Assembly: GCA_027592035.1 (NCBI GenBank)
Contig: JAQCIK010000006.1
Location: forward strand, 1-64,000
Source: Casp-actino8 sp001510455
Lineage (GTDB): Bacteria > Actinomycetota > Acidimicrobiia > Acidimicrobiales > Ilumatobacteraceae
Direction of reading: 5' to 3'
DNA: 64,000 bases
The notes under the pieces are model-generated. The model was not told where the DNA came from. It was given only the letters and a program-made list of their open reading frames with translations, and did no database searches. Shown piece after piece: positions 1 to 10,019 of the stretch. Numbering within the stretch: position 1 is the stretch's first letter; every line of letters begins with the position of its first letter. A program made the translations under genes and the position numbers.

Positions 1-370
1 AGATCCGACTGATGTCGTGCAGATAGATCCGCAAGGAATCCCCGTCACTCGCCGACGGACGCATCGACACACGTCGTGACTCGTTCGTCCGAGTGGTCCG
101 GGCCGAGTTCTCCTGCGACTCGAGCAGCGGACGACGTAACTCGCCGCTGTCGTCGAGTTCGAAGCTCTGATCGACTCCGATTCCCTCGTTCTCGATCGCC
201 TGACGAACGGCTTCGATCGTCTCGGCCGTGAGATCGACGTCGTGAAGGACATCGACGATCTCCTCGGCGGAGAGCATTCCGCTCTGACGACCGATGAGGA
301 TGAGTTCGCGCCAATCGGACGGGTCGAGTCCGCGTACGGGCGGAACGCTCGACACATCTCCGGCCGACAT
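1..370 (-). CDS. rpoD: Primary RNA polymerase sigma factor (RpoD/SigA-type), 3' part cut by window edge
   Basis: Only the first 123 codons lie in the window. The protein opens with an acidic helical stretch (SGMLSAEEIVDVLHDVDLTA) typical of sigma region 1.1, then a Ser/Arg-rich linker, then DSLRIYLHDISRI, which matches the start of region 1.2 (DSVRMYLREIG in family members). It would direct RNA polymerase to housekeeping promoters. The ATG at 370 follows a G-rich stretch; an in-frame GTG two codons upstream is an alternative. It lies 67 bases downstream of dnaG on the same strand, the classic dnaG-rpoD macromolecular synthesis pairing. Regions 2-4 are outside the window, so assignment to the primary rather than an alternative sigma rests on region 1.1 and context. 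Confidence 0.85.
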   Translation of the reverse strand, partial: MSAGDVSSVPPVRGLDPSDWRELILIGRQSGMLSAEEIVDVLHDVDLTAETIEAVRQAIENEGIGVDQSFELDDSGELRRPLLESQENSARTTRTNESRRVSMRPSASDGDSLRIYLHDISRI

Positions 371-437
371 CCCCACCCCCTCGACTTCCCCGAATCGACC
401 GGCCCGACAGGCCCGAGTGAATACTCGAGATCGCGAG

Positions 438-2222
438 TCAGTCGAGTGAAGCGGACGTCGACGACCGCTCCACGAGCCACCCTAGCAACACGGTTCCGGC
501 CCCTTGAGCAGTGCGCTCGGCCCCCAGATCCTCGAGGTGACGGCGCGCTTCGCCGTCGGCTCGAATCTCGTCGACATCGGTCACTCTCGTCCGAGTGGAG
601 AGCACTCGACGCACCGCCACGCTGATCAGATCGAAGGCCACCGACGACGGTTCCACGTCGATGTCGGCAACCGCTGCTCGTTCGAGAAGTTCACGCACTT
701 CGGGATCGGCGAGTGACATGGCATTGTCGACCAACGTGCCGTCACTCGCTTCGGACGCCTCGGCCAGAGCGAGGAAGGCCCGACGGGCGACGTCGTTCGC
801 GAAGAGTTCTTCCACCAGCCACGGAGCGATCGAATCCCATGACTGCAGCAACAAGGCGACCGCCGCGAATTCAGCTGTGAATTCGGGGACCACGTCGACG
901 ACCGGTACGACCTCGTCGTGGCTGGTCTCGACGATTCGGCGCTTCTCGGCCTGACGCGACAGATCGGCGACCGGGATCCCGACCCGGGCCGCCACCTCCC
1001 CCGCGTACAACTTGCGCACGTTGACATCGGGGTGCTCGTTGATCACTTCGAGCGCCCGAGTTGCCACTCGAGCACGATCCTCGGGACTGCGCAGTGACGC
1101 CTGGCTGACCACTCGATTGACACGGAATCCGAGGAAGGGCATGGCGTCCTGCACCGCAGCGGACAGAGCATCCGGATCGGACGACGCCAGATCGCCGGGA
1201 TCCTTCCCGTCCGGGAATCGCGCCACTGAGACCTCGACCTTGTACTTGCGTTCCCATTCGTAGAACTTCTCGGCCGCACCTTGACCGGCGGCGTCGGCGT
1301 CGAAGGCCAGAACGACCTTGCTGGCGAAACGTTTCAGAACTCGAACGTGTTCTTCGGTGAAGGCGGTACCGCACGTCGCCACCGCTCGTGGAACTCCGGC
1401 TCGATGGAAACCGATCACATCCGTGTACCCCTCGCACACGATCACCTGATCGAGCTTCACCACGTCACTCTTGGCCCAGTTGAGACCGTAGAGAGTCTTC
1501 GACTTCTGGTACACCTTCGTCTCGGGCGAGTTCTTGTACTTCGCCGGATCGGTGCTGCCGGGGAGAATGCGCCCTCCGAAGGCGACCGCCTCACCGCCGT
1601 CGGTGAAGATCGGAAACATCACGCGAGCGCGAAACGCGTCCTGAAGACGATTGGCCCGGTTCGTGAAGGCCAATCCGGTGTCACGAAGTACGTCCTCGGC
1701 GAAGCCCTCCTTGCGAAGGTGGCCGCTGAGCGCGTCCCATTCGTCGGGCGCCCATCCGAGACGGAACTGTCGCGCCACGTCGCCAGCGAGTCCACGTTCG
1801 CGGAGGTAGTCGCGAGCGGGACGCGCCCCCGGTGCCGTGAGCAACTGCTGGTGGTACCACTCGACGGCCGCCTCGAGAGCTCCGACGAGTTGCTTGCGCC
1901 GCTGGCGGTCCTTTCCTTCGCCACCACTCGTGTAACGCAACGTGATACCGGCCCGTCCGGCCAACTTCTCGACCGCCGACACGAAGTCGACGTGATCGAT
2001 CTCCTGAACGAAGGTGAAGACATCACCGCCGGCTTGACAGCCGAAGCACTTGTAACGCCCGGTCTCCTCACGAACGTTGAACGAGCCCGACTTCTCGGCG
2101 TGGAAAGGACACAGACCGACCCAGTTGCGACCGGTCCGTCGCAGGGTCACGTACTGCTGGACGACGTCGACAATCGAGACCGACGAGCGAACTCGCTCGA
2201 TGTCCTCGTCGTGGATCCCCAT
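438..2222 (-). CDS. dnaG: DNA primase DnaG
   Basis: Synthesises RNA primers for replication, working with the replicative helicase at the fork. The 594-residue length is normal for the family. The N-terminal CHC2 zinc-binding domain is intact (C38, H41, C59, C62 in CPFH...CFGC), followed by the catalytic core and a Toprim domain with EGYTD at 264-268 and a DADAAG motif near residue 308. The C-terminal helicase-interacting region is less conserved. The ATG at 2222 is 6 nt after a TAGCCT -10 box (2234-2229), so the mRNA is probably leaderless. It lies downstream of ppdK and upstream of the sigma factor gene on the same strand. Confidence 0.96.
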   Translation of the reverse strand: MGIHDEDIERVRSSVSIVDVVQQYVTLRRTGRNWVGLCPFHAEKSGSFNVREETGRYKCFGCQAGGDVFTFVQEIDHVDFVSAVEKLAGRAGITLRYTSGGEGKDRQRRKQLVGALEAAVEWYHQQLLTAPGARPARDYLRERGLAGDVARQFRLGWAPDEWDALSGHLRKEGFAEDVLRDTGLAFTNRANRLQDAFRARVMFPIFTDGGEAVAFGGRILPGSTDPAKYKNSPETKVYQKSKTLYGLNWAKSDVVKLDQVIVCEGYTDVIGFHRAGVPRAVATCGTAFTEEHVRVLKRFASKVVLAFDADAAGQGAAEKFYEWERKYKVEVSVARFPDGKDPGDLASSDPDALSAAVQDAMPFLGFRVNRVVSQASLRSPEDRARVATRALEVINEHPDVNVRKLYAGEVAARVGIPVADLSRQAEKRRIVETSHDEVVPVVDVVPEFTAEFAAVALLLQSWDSIAPWLVEELFANDVARRAFLALAEASEASDGTLVDNAMSLADPEVRELLERAAVADIDVEPSSVAFDLISVAVRRVLSTRTRVTDVDEIRADGEARRHLEDLGAERTAQGAGTVLLGWLVERSSTSASLD

Positions 2223-2228
2223 GCCGAG

Positions 2229-2234
2229 AGGCTA
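2229..2234 (-). promoter_or_regulatory. -10 box of dnaG (TAGCCT), leaderless spacing
   Basis: TAGCCT lies 6 nt before the dnaG ATG, so transcription should begin at or next to the start codon. No Shine-Dalgarno sequence is visible. Confidence 0.6.
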
Positions 2235-2307
2235 ATGGCCGCAAACTTCGGCATCGGCCCGGGATCGGAGCGACAGTCCGATGAGGTCGACGACGCCATT
2301 GGTCGAG

Positions 2308-2338
2308 GCTCCGGCGGCCCAGAAGGGTCCGCCGGAGC
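2308..2338 (-). terminator. Strong hairpin after ppdK
   Basis: A perfect 10-bp stem (2308-2317 with 2329-2338), extended inside by CCC/GGG around an AGAA loop, starts 6 nt after the ppdK stop. There is no U-tract. It probably ends or attenuates ppdK transcription before dnaG, which has its own promoter. Confidence 0.55.
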
Positions 2339-2344
2339 TCGACA

Positions 2345-5014
2345 TCACTTGGTCTCTGACTTCTTGCCGCCCGATGCGGCAATGATGGCCTGGGCAGCCG
2401 CCAACCGGGCGATGGGAACTCGGAACGGTGAGCAACTCACGTAATCGAGACCCACTCGGTAGAACAGGTCGATCGACTCGGGGTCGCCACCGTGTTCACC
2501 GCACACACCGAGTTTGATTCCAGGCTTGGCCTTGCGACCGCGCTCGGCAGCCAGCTTGACCAGTTCGCCCACACCGTTCTGATCGATCGTCTCGAACGGA
2601 TTGCGCTTCAGGAGTCCGGCCTCGAGATAGGCCGGCATCATCCGGCTCTCGACGTCGTCACGGCTGAAACCGAACGTCATCTGCGTGAGGTCGTTGGTAC
2701 CGAAGCTGAAGAAATCGGCTTCCTCGGAGAGCTCGTCGGCGCGCAATGCAGCCCGCGGCGTCTCGATCATGGTTCCGATCGACACCTTGGGCTTCTTGCC
2801 GGTGGAACCCTTCGTGGCCTCGGCGATCCCTTCCACCACCCATGATCGGGCGAGACCGAGTTCTTCGCGGGTCACGGTGAGGGGAATCATCACCTCGACG
2901 ATGGGCTTGCCACCCTTCTTGGCTCGATCGGCAGCCGCCTCGAGAAGGGCTCGAACCTGCATGGCGTACAAGCCCGGCTTCACGACACCGAGTCGCACAC
3001 CGCGAGTTCCGAGCATCGGGTTGAACTCCGACCATTCCTTGGCCACGGTCAGGAGGTTCTCCTCCTCGGCCGTGAGACCGTGCTCGGCTTTCTTGATCTC
3101 GAGTTCGTCGACTCGTGGCAAGAACTCGTGCAGCGGCGGGTCGAGCAAGCGCACCGTCACCGGCAGGCCGTCCATCGCCCTGAGGATGTCGATGAAGTCC
3201 TTCTTTTGCACCTTGCGCAACTCTTCGAGCGCGGCCTCTTCCTCGGCCGGAGTACGGGCGAGGATCATACGACGCACCACGGGAAGACGATCGGGCGCCA
3301 AGAACATGTGCTCGGTGCGACACAGACCGATTCCCTCGGCTCCGAGTTGACGTGCGTTGGTGGCGTCCTCACCGGTGTCGGCGTTGGCGCGCACGGCGAG
3401 CTTGCCCTTGCGGATCTCGTCGGCCCACTTCAAGATGACGTCGAATTCCTTCGGCGGCTTGGCCGACGACAACTTGACCTCGCCAAGGACGATGCTGCCG
3501 GTGGTTCCGTCGAGCGAGATGACGTCGCCTTCGCGAACGACCACGTCGCCCACGGCGAACTGCTTACCCGAGATCTTGATCGCCTCGGCACCGACCACGG
3601 CCGGTGTTCCCCAGCCACGGGCCACGACGGCTGCATGGCTCACCAAGCCGCCTCGGGCGGTGAGGATGCCCTGCGACACCATCATGCCGTGCACGTCTTC
3701 GGGGCTGGTCTCGTTCCGGACCAGGATGACCTTCTCGCCGCGATCAGCGGCATCGGCGGCCTCGTCGGCCGTGAAGTACACCTTGCCCACCGCTGCACCC
3801 GGTGAGGCGGCCAGACCCTTGGCCAGAACCTTGGAGTCGTTGCCTTCGAACTGCGGGTGCAGCACCTGATCGAGATGATCGGCCGCCACGCGCGAGATCG
3901 CCTCGGACTTGCTGATCTTCCACACACCCTTCGGACCCTTGGTGCCCTTGGTCATGTCGACGGCCATGCGCAGAGCGGCCGCACCCGTTCGCTTGCCGAC
4001 GCGAGTCTGAAGCATCCACAACTTGCCCTGTTCGATCGTGAACTCGGTGTCGCACATGTCCTGATAGTGCGCCTCGAGACGAGCGAAGATCTTCAGGAGC
4101 TCCTGATGAATCTTCGGGAACTGGGCGGCCAGTGCGTCGAGGTCCTCGGTGTTGCGAATACCGGCCACCACGTCCTCACCCTGTGCGTTGACCAAGAAGT
4201 CACCGTACGGAACGTTCTCGCCGGTGGCGGCGTTACGCGTGAAACCGACACCCGTTCCGGAGTTGTCGTCACGATTGCCGAAGACCATCGTCTGAACGTT
4301 CACGGCCGTTCCGAGATCGTGCGAGATCTTCTCACGAACTCGATACGCAATCGCGCGAGCGCCGTTCCAACTCTTGAAGACCGCCTCGACGGCCCCGCGA
4401 AGCTGTGCCTCGGGCTTCTGCGGGAACGCCTTGCCGGTTTCGGCCTTGACGACGTCGAGATAGGCGCGGCACAGGGCCTTCAGAGCGTCAGCCGAGAGAT
4501 CGGCATCGGTCTTGGCGCCGGCTCGCTCCTTGGCCTCTTCGAGCGGGTGTTCGAAATGCGCACCGTCGACGCCGAGCACGATGCGGCCGTACATGGAGAT
4601 GAATCGACGGTACGAGTCGTAGGCGAAACGCTCGTCATCGGTCACCGCGGCCAAGCCCTTCACGCTCTGGTCGTTCAGACCGAGGTTGAGGACCGTGTCC
4701 ATCATTCCCGGCATCGAGAACTTGGCTCCCGAACGCACGCTCACGAGAAGCGGATCCTTGGGGTCGCCGAGCTTGCGCTTCATGGCCTTCTCGAGTTTGG
4801 TGACCTGGGCCGCAATCTCGGTGTCGAGACTCTTCGGCCAGCCGGAGTGCATGTACTCACGACACGCATCGGTGGTGATCGTGAATCCGGGCGGAACCGG
4901 GAGCTGCAAGACACTCGTCATCTCGGCCAGGTTGGCGCCCTTGCCACCGAGCAGATCCTTCAACTGCATGGGGGGACGACGGTGTTTGTGATCGAATGAA
5001 TAGACGTAAGGCAC
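2345..5014 (-). CDS. ppdK: Pyruvate, phosphate dikinase
   Basis: Interconverts pyruvate, ATP and phosphate with phosphoenolpyruvate, AMP and pyrophosphate; cytoplasmic, at the glycolysis/gluconeogenesis node. The protein is 889 residues, normal for PPDK. The ATP-grasp N-terminus has GGKGANLAEM at about 23-32, the swivelling phosphohistidine domain has GGLVSHAAVVARG near residue 456, and the C-terminal PEP/pyruvate domain has the catalytic cysteine in CGEHGGDP near residue 836. The open frame continues upstream, but the GTG at 5014 sits 8 nt after a TAGACT -10 box and gives the canonical start VPYVYSFD. The longer reading would cover the divergent promoter and the next gene. Confidence 0.96.
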   Translation of the reverse strand: MPYVYSFDHKHRRPPMQLKDLLGGKGANLAEMTSVLQLPVPPGFTITTDACREYMHSGWPKSLDTEIAAQVTKLEKAMKRKLGDPKDPLLVSVRSGAKFSMPGMMDTVLNLGLNDQSVKGLAAVTDDERFAYDSYRRFISMYGRIVLGVDGAHFEHPLEEAKERAGAKTDADLSADALKALCRAYLDVVKAETGKAFPQKPEAQLRGAVEAVFKSWNGARAIAYRVREKISHDLGTAVNVQTMVFGNRDDNSGTGVGFTRNAATGENVPYGDFLVNAQGEDVVAGIRNTEDLDALAAQFPKIHQELLKIFARLEAHYQDMCDTEFTIEQGKLWMLQTRVGKRTGAAALRMAVDMTKGTKGPKGVWKISKSEAISRVAADHLDQVLHPQFEGNDSKVLAKGLAASPGAAVGKVYFTADEAADAADRGEKVILVRNETSPEDVHGMMVSQGILTARGGLVSHAAVVARGWGTPAVVGAEAIKISGKQFAVGDVVVREGDVISLDGTTGSIVLGEVKLSSAKPPKEFDVILKWADEIRKGKLAVRANADTGEDATNARQLGAEGIGLCRTEHMFLAPDRLPVVRRMILARTPAEEEAALEELRKVQKKDFIDILRAMDGLPVTVRLLDPPLHEFLPRVDELEIKKAEHGLTAEEENLLTVAKEWSEFNPMLGTRGVRLGVVKPGLYAMQVRALLEAAADRAKKGGKPIVEVMIPLTVTREELGLARSWVVEGIAEATKGSTGKKPKVSIGTMIETPRAALRADELSEEADFFSFGTNDLTQMTFGFSRDDVESRMMPAYLEAGLLKRNPFETIDQNGVGELVKLAAERGRKAKPGIKLGVCGEHGGDPESIDLFYRVGLDYVSCSPFRVPIARLAAAQAIIAASGGKKSETK

Positions 5015-5022
5015 GGTTGGCG

Positions 5023-5028
5023 AGTCTA
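5023..5028 (-). promoter_or_regulatory. -10 box of ppdK (TAGACT)
   Basis: Lies 8 nt before the GTG at 5014 and supports that start. It is about 35 bp from the divergent -10 box of the M50 protease gene. Confidence 0.55.
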
Positions 5029-5062
5029 CGACGACCGAGCCGACAAGTAACAGCCCGGCACC

Positions 5063-5068
5063 TAGCAT
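5063..5068 (+). promoter_or_regulatory. -10 box of the M50 protease gene (TAGCAT)
   Basis: TAGCAT is followed after 7 nt by GTG 5076. The ATG at 5067 overlaps this box and would not be transcribed from it. Confidence 0.55.
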
Positions 5069-5075
5069 GGATGTG

Positions 5076-6329
5076 GTGCGGATCCTCGGCTTCCCGATCG
5101 ACGTTCGACCGGGTTTCGCCGTGTTCTTGTTGCTGATCGTCGTGCTGAACGGCGTTCCACTCGGAGCCTGGCTCGCCGGCTCAGTGGCCTTCTTCACCGT
5201 GGCGCACGAATTGGGCCACGCCCTCGCCGCCCGCCGGACCGGAGCCACGGCCCGAATCTCGCTCGATTTCCTCGCTGGCTACGCATCGTTCACCCCGACG
5301 CGCCGCCTCTCGAGGCGTGAGCGCGCCGGTATCGCCCTCGCCGGACCCATGACCCAGATCGGACTCGGTGTGATCGCGTTGCTCGTTCTCGGTGTGAATC
5401 CCGTCGACAGCGGCGACTTCGCAGCCGAGGCACATTCGCTCGCCATCTGGTGGGCCGGTCCGATCATCGGCCTCTTCAATCTCATTCCGGTCATGCCACT
5501 CGACGGTGGAAACGTGGCCGCCGAACTCATCGACGTGCTGAAGCCCGGACGTGGACGCGCCATCATGATCAGACTCAGCGTTCCGCTGACGGCTGGTGTG
5601 TTGGTCGGCATGCTGATCGTCCCCGATCTCCGACCGATCGCCGTGTTCGCCGTCATTCTTCTCGTGATCCAGATCCAGCTGTTGGCCGCCACGAGTCGAC
5701 CCGATCGGCCGTCGACGGCTGCCGACATGGTGCTCATGCTCGCCGCGGCCGAAAACGATGCCTGGACGACCGGACGTCCGGGTTTGCTGCCCCCCGGTCG
5801 CACGATGTCTCCGTGGTGGACGGCGTCGACTCGGGTCGCTCTCGGTGATCACGACGGGGCCCGCGAGGCGATCATGTCCGATCTCACCGACACATCGGGA
5901 CGTCCACGAACCTGGTGGCCTCCCCACTCCGCCACTCCTGACGTCCTCGGTCCGGTGGTCGACACCCTTCCCACTCCTCTGCCCGAGCCGGTGGCCGATT
6001 GGCCCGAACAGAGTCGCAACACGATGGCCTGGGCCCTGAAGAAAGTGGGACGTTTCGCCGAGGGCGCTCGCTTCGGGGCCGCCTGCTACCGAATCGCTCC
6101 CTCGACCCTGCTCGCCATCGACGTGGCGGCCTGCCTGGCCGCCGACCATCACGATGACGCAGCGGCCGAATGGCTGACCGTGGCCGCTCGCATCGCCGAC
6201 ACCGACGGGTCGAACGAGACGCTTCTGTTGTTGGCCTTGCGCAACGACGAGGAATTCGTGCGCCTTCGGGAGCGTGACGACATCCGTCGACTCACCACCC
6301 TGCTCGCCGCCGCTCGACGAAGTTCTTGA
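5076..6329 (+). CDS. M50-family membrane zinc metalloprotease (site-2-protease type)
   Basis: Predicted intramembrane or membrane-associated zinc protease. HELGH lies in the second hydrophobic segment (about residues 44-48) and the downstream partner motif PVMPLDGG near residue 140 supplies the third metal ligand. Several more hydrophobic segments follow up to about residue 210. The C-terminal 200 residues are soluble and helical, possibly TPR-like, but no motif was recognised. The start was set to GTG 5076 because a TAGCAT -10 box overlaps the alternative ATG at 5067, three codons upstream. The gene is divergent from ppdK and convergent with ygfZ. The substrate is unknown; family members cleave membrane anchors of regulators, but nothing here identifies a target. 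Confidence 0.85.
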   Translation: MRILGFPIDVRPGFAVFLLLIVVLNGVPLGAWLAGSVAFFTVAHELGHALAARRTGATARISLDFLAGYASFTPTRRLSRRERAGIALAGPMTQIGLGVIALLVLGVNPVDSGDFAAEAHSLAIWWAGPIIGLFNLIPVMPLDGGNVAAELIDVLKPGRGRAIMIRLSVPLTAGVLVGMLIVPDLRPIAVFAVILLVIQIQLLAATSRPDRPSTAADMVLMLAAAENDAWTTGRPGLLPPGRTMSPWWTASTRVALGDHDGAREAIMSDLTDTSGRPRTWWPPHSATPDVLGPVVDTLPTPLPEPVADWPEQSRNTMAWALKKVGRFAEGARFGAACYRIAPSTLLAIDVAACLAADHHDDAAAEWLTVAARIADTDGSNETLLLLALRNDEEFVRLRERDDIRRLTTLLAAARRSS

Positions 6330-6339
6330 TCGAGCGTCG

Positions 6340-7073
6340 CTAGAGCTCGACGTTGCGTCGAACGTAGGCGAGGGCTCGACCTCCGGCCACTGACGTGACG
6401 GTGCCGACGACCACTCCGTCGCGCACGATGTCGTCTCCCACTCTCGACTCTGCCGCGTCCTCGAGTCGACGTAGCGAGAACGGTGCCTCGGCCCCTCGAC
6501 TGTCCATTCGCTCGACCAGTTCCTGACCGGGATAGCAGCCCTTGGTGAAACTGACGGCCCGAGACACGACGCCGGTGGCTGCTGCGAGTGTCACCCCCGG
6601 TTCGATCTCGGAGCCGAGTCGCGGCCACGCCGCCGACACGCGCTCCACTTCGAGCTCGGGAGACGACTCGTCTCCGGACGAGTCGCCCACGAGAAGTAGG
6701 TCGAACGAATCGTCACCGCCCCACCAGGCATCGACGCAGAGACCCTCGACGACGGATGCACCCGATTCGTCACGTCGATGACACTCGCACGTGAGCTCGA
6801 CGGCTTCGATCCTGACATCGACACGAATCTTGAAACGCTCCAGACGCGGTAGCAGATGTTCGAGACCACCACGATCGAGATCGAGCAGAAAATCGTCGTC
6901 GGCTCGGCGAGTCACTCGAACCAGTGACACGACCTTTCCGGAGGGGTCGAGAAAGAATGCGTAACACGATGCACCGACCGCGAGCGACGAGATGTCGTTA
7001 CTCGCCTGCGAGTGAAGATAAGACGAGGCGTCACGACCGGTCACCACACACGCGTCGTGTCGAACCCGAGTGA

Positions 7074-7077
<4 letters not shown>
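6340..7077 (-). CDS. ygfZ: Folate-binding YgfZ/GcvT-like iron-sulfur cluster assembly protein
   Basis: Tetrahydrofolate-binding protein of the YgfZ family, which supports repair or assembly of iron-sulfur enzymes. The diagnostic motif KGCYPGQELVERM is present near residue 175. The N-terminus (RVRHDACVVTGRDASSYLHS) and the SRLRRLEDAAE-like C-terminus fit the GcvT-like fold. The open frame extends 29 codons upstream, but ATG 7077 overlaps the trpE stop by four bases (ATGA), so translational coupling sets the start and gives about 245 residues. It is the last gene of the groES-like/hisI/trpE/ygfZ unit. Confidence 0.87.
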
Positions 7078-8623
<1,546 letters not shown>

Positions 8624-8627
<4 letters not shown>

Positions 8628-8974
8628 GATTCGCCGAGAGAACGGAAGAAGCAGGTGCGCTCACCGGTGTGACATGCACCTTTTCCTTCTTGTTCGACCT
8701 TGAAGAGGAGCGTGTCACCGTCACAGTCGACATACGCCTCTCGTACGAACTGCCGATCTCCGCTCGTGTCGCCCTTGCGCCAGATCTCACGGCGACTCCG
8801 GCTCCAGTAGACCATTCTTCCCTCGGCGAACGTGAGGGCGAGACTCTCGGCGTTCATCCACGCCATCATGAGCACGTCTCCGTTGGTGACGTCCTGCGCG
8901 ATGACCGGCACCAGACCATCGGCGTTGAACGTCACAGCGGCCAACTGATCAGAAGTGGGCGAGATCATCGACAC
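8624..8974 (-). CDS. hisI: Phosphoribosyl-AMP cyclohydrolase
   Basis: Opens the adenine ring of phosphoribosyl-AMP in histidine synthesis. The 116-residue monofunctional form lacks the HisE domain. The zinc/active-site cysteines are present in DCDGD, GACHTG and RTCFF, and the family signature MMAWMNAESL and YWSRSRREIWRKGDTSGD is clear. It is separated from the main his operon (11900-15653) by other genes and lies between a GroES-like gene (6-nt gap) and trpE (ATGA overlap). Such hisI-trpE adjacency is common in Actinobacteria. Confidence 0.95.
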
Positions 8975-8980
8975 AGCCTG

Positions 8981-9337
8981 TCAGAGATACAAACCGGTGT
9001 GCGATTCGATTCGGGTCGCGGCGACGGCGTGAATGTCACGTTCGCGCAACATGATGTAGTCGGATCCACCCACCTCGACCTCGTAGCGATCATCCGGACT
9101 GAAGAGGACGCGATCTCCGACCTCGGCGCTGCGAACGTTCTGACCGAGGGCCACCACTTCGGCCCACACCAGCCGCTTCGAGAGCTGCGCCGTGGCCGGA
9201 ATGAGGATTCCTCCACTGCTGCGTCGCTCACCCTCCTTGTCGGGGATACGAACGAGAAGCCGATCGTTCAGCATCTCGATCGGGAGCTTCTCGATCGGAC
9301 TCTTTTCGGTGTTCGTCACCTCGGAACGCTTGGCCAC
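8981..9337 (-). CDS. GroES-like co-chaperonin (Cpn10)
   Basis: A 118-residue Cpn10-fold protein with the family core: LNDRLLVRIPDKEG, mobile-loop-like SSGGILIPATAQ, VGDRVLFSPDD and YIMLRERDIHAV. Normal GroES is about 95-100 residues; here there are about 20 extra residues at the N-terminus and 12 at the C-terminus (THTGLYL-like end), and no groEL is adjacent. It may be a diverged paralogue. The GTG at 9337 is 8 nt from a TACCGT -10 box that is half of a palindrome shared with the divergent hydrolase gene. It heads the hisI-trpE-ygfZ unit. Confidence 0.88.
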   Translation of the reverse strand: MAKRSEVTNTEKSPIEKLPIEMLNDRLLVRIPDKEGERRSSGGILIPATAQLSKRLVWAEVVALGQNVRSAEVGDRVLFSPDDRYEVEVGGSDYIMLRERDIHAVAATRIESHTGLYL

Positions 9338-9345
9338 GGTCGTTC

Positions 9346-9355
9346 ACGGTACCGT
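9346..9355. promoter_or_regulatory. Palindromic ACGGTACCGT supplying the -10 boxes of two divergent leaderless genes
   Basis: The 10-bp palindrome reads TACCGT on both strands. On the + strand TACCGT (9350-9355) is 7 nt before GTG 9363. On the - strand TACCGT (9351-9346) is 8 nt before GTG 9337. The two hexamers overlap by 2 bp, so two polymerases could not open both at once. Confidence 0.6.
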
Positions 9356-9362
9356 CGAATCC

Positions 9363-10019
9363 GTGGCACGAGACAGGGCGATGCTCAGCACGATCGATGG
9401 GCTCCGGATCTCAGCCGACATCGAAACGGTTCCGAACGACGTTCCGGTTCTCGGTGCCGTGACACTCGCCCACCCTCACCCTCTCTACGGCGGCAATCGC
9501 TTCAATCCGGTGATCACCGCCCTCTTCGAGCGACTTCCTCTCTTCGGCTTCCACACCATGCGCTTCGATTTCCGAGGAGTCGACGAGAGCGAGGGTGAGC
9601 ACGACGGTGGTGACGGCGAACGTCTGGACGTGGCGGCATCGATCGACTGGCTCTCGATGCTGGTCGACGAGACCACATCGGGTGGCGTGTGGGTGGTCGG
9701 ATACTCGTTCGGAGCGCTCGTTGGACTCTCGGTGATCGAACCCCGCGTCGAGGGCTGGGTCGCCATCGCTCCACCGCTGTCTTCCGAGCGTCGCGTGTTG
9801 TCGTCGACCGATCCGCGTCCGACCTTGATCGTCGTCCCCCAGCATGATCAGTTCTGCCCACCCGATCGAGCCCGAGACGTCGCGTCACAGTGGCCGAACA
9901 CCGAGATCACCGACATCGGAACGGCCGACCATTTCTTGGCTGGCCACGTCCATCACACGGCCGACCTCGTGGGCGAATGGTTGGTCAGCGGGCGAGGGCC
10001 TCGTCGATCCGAGTCATGA
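9363..10019 (+). CDS. Alpha/beta hydrolase family protein
   Basis: A predicted serine hydrolase of about 218 residues; substrate unknown. The oxyanion-region motif LAHPHPLYGGNRFN is typical of the small actinobacterial alpha/beta-hydrolase family. FRGVDESEG follows, the nucleophile elbow is GYSFGALVG (Ser in G-x-S-x-G), the acidic residue lies in PQHDQFCPP and the catalytic His in TADHFLAG. The start GTG 9363 is set by the -10 box 7 nt upstream; ATG 9381 is an alternative. Its last 35 bases overlap the convergent aldo/keto reductase gene. Confidence 0.85.
   Translation: MARDRAMLSTIDGLRISADIETVPNDVPVLGAVTLAHPHPLYGGNRFNPVITALFERLPLFGFHTMRFDFRGVDESEGEHDGGDGERLDVAASIDWLSMLVDETTSGGVWVVGYSFGALVGLSVIEPRVEGWVAIAPPLSSERRVLSSTDPRPTLIVVPQHDQFCPPDRARDVASQWPNTEITDIGTADHFLAGHVHHTADLVGEWLVSGRGPRRSES

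Noticed and set aside
3857..4999. A 380-codon open frame on the + strand opposite ppdK
   Set aside because: Antisense of the PPDK catalytic region, with Leu/His/Asp-rich composition and no motif.
2345..5248. A 967-residue version of PPDK starting at 5248
   Set aside because: The extra 78 residues lack PPDK similarity and cover the divergent promoter and start of the M50 gene; GTG 5014 fits both family length and the TAGACT box.
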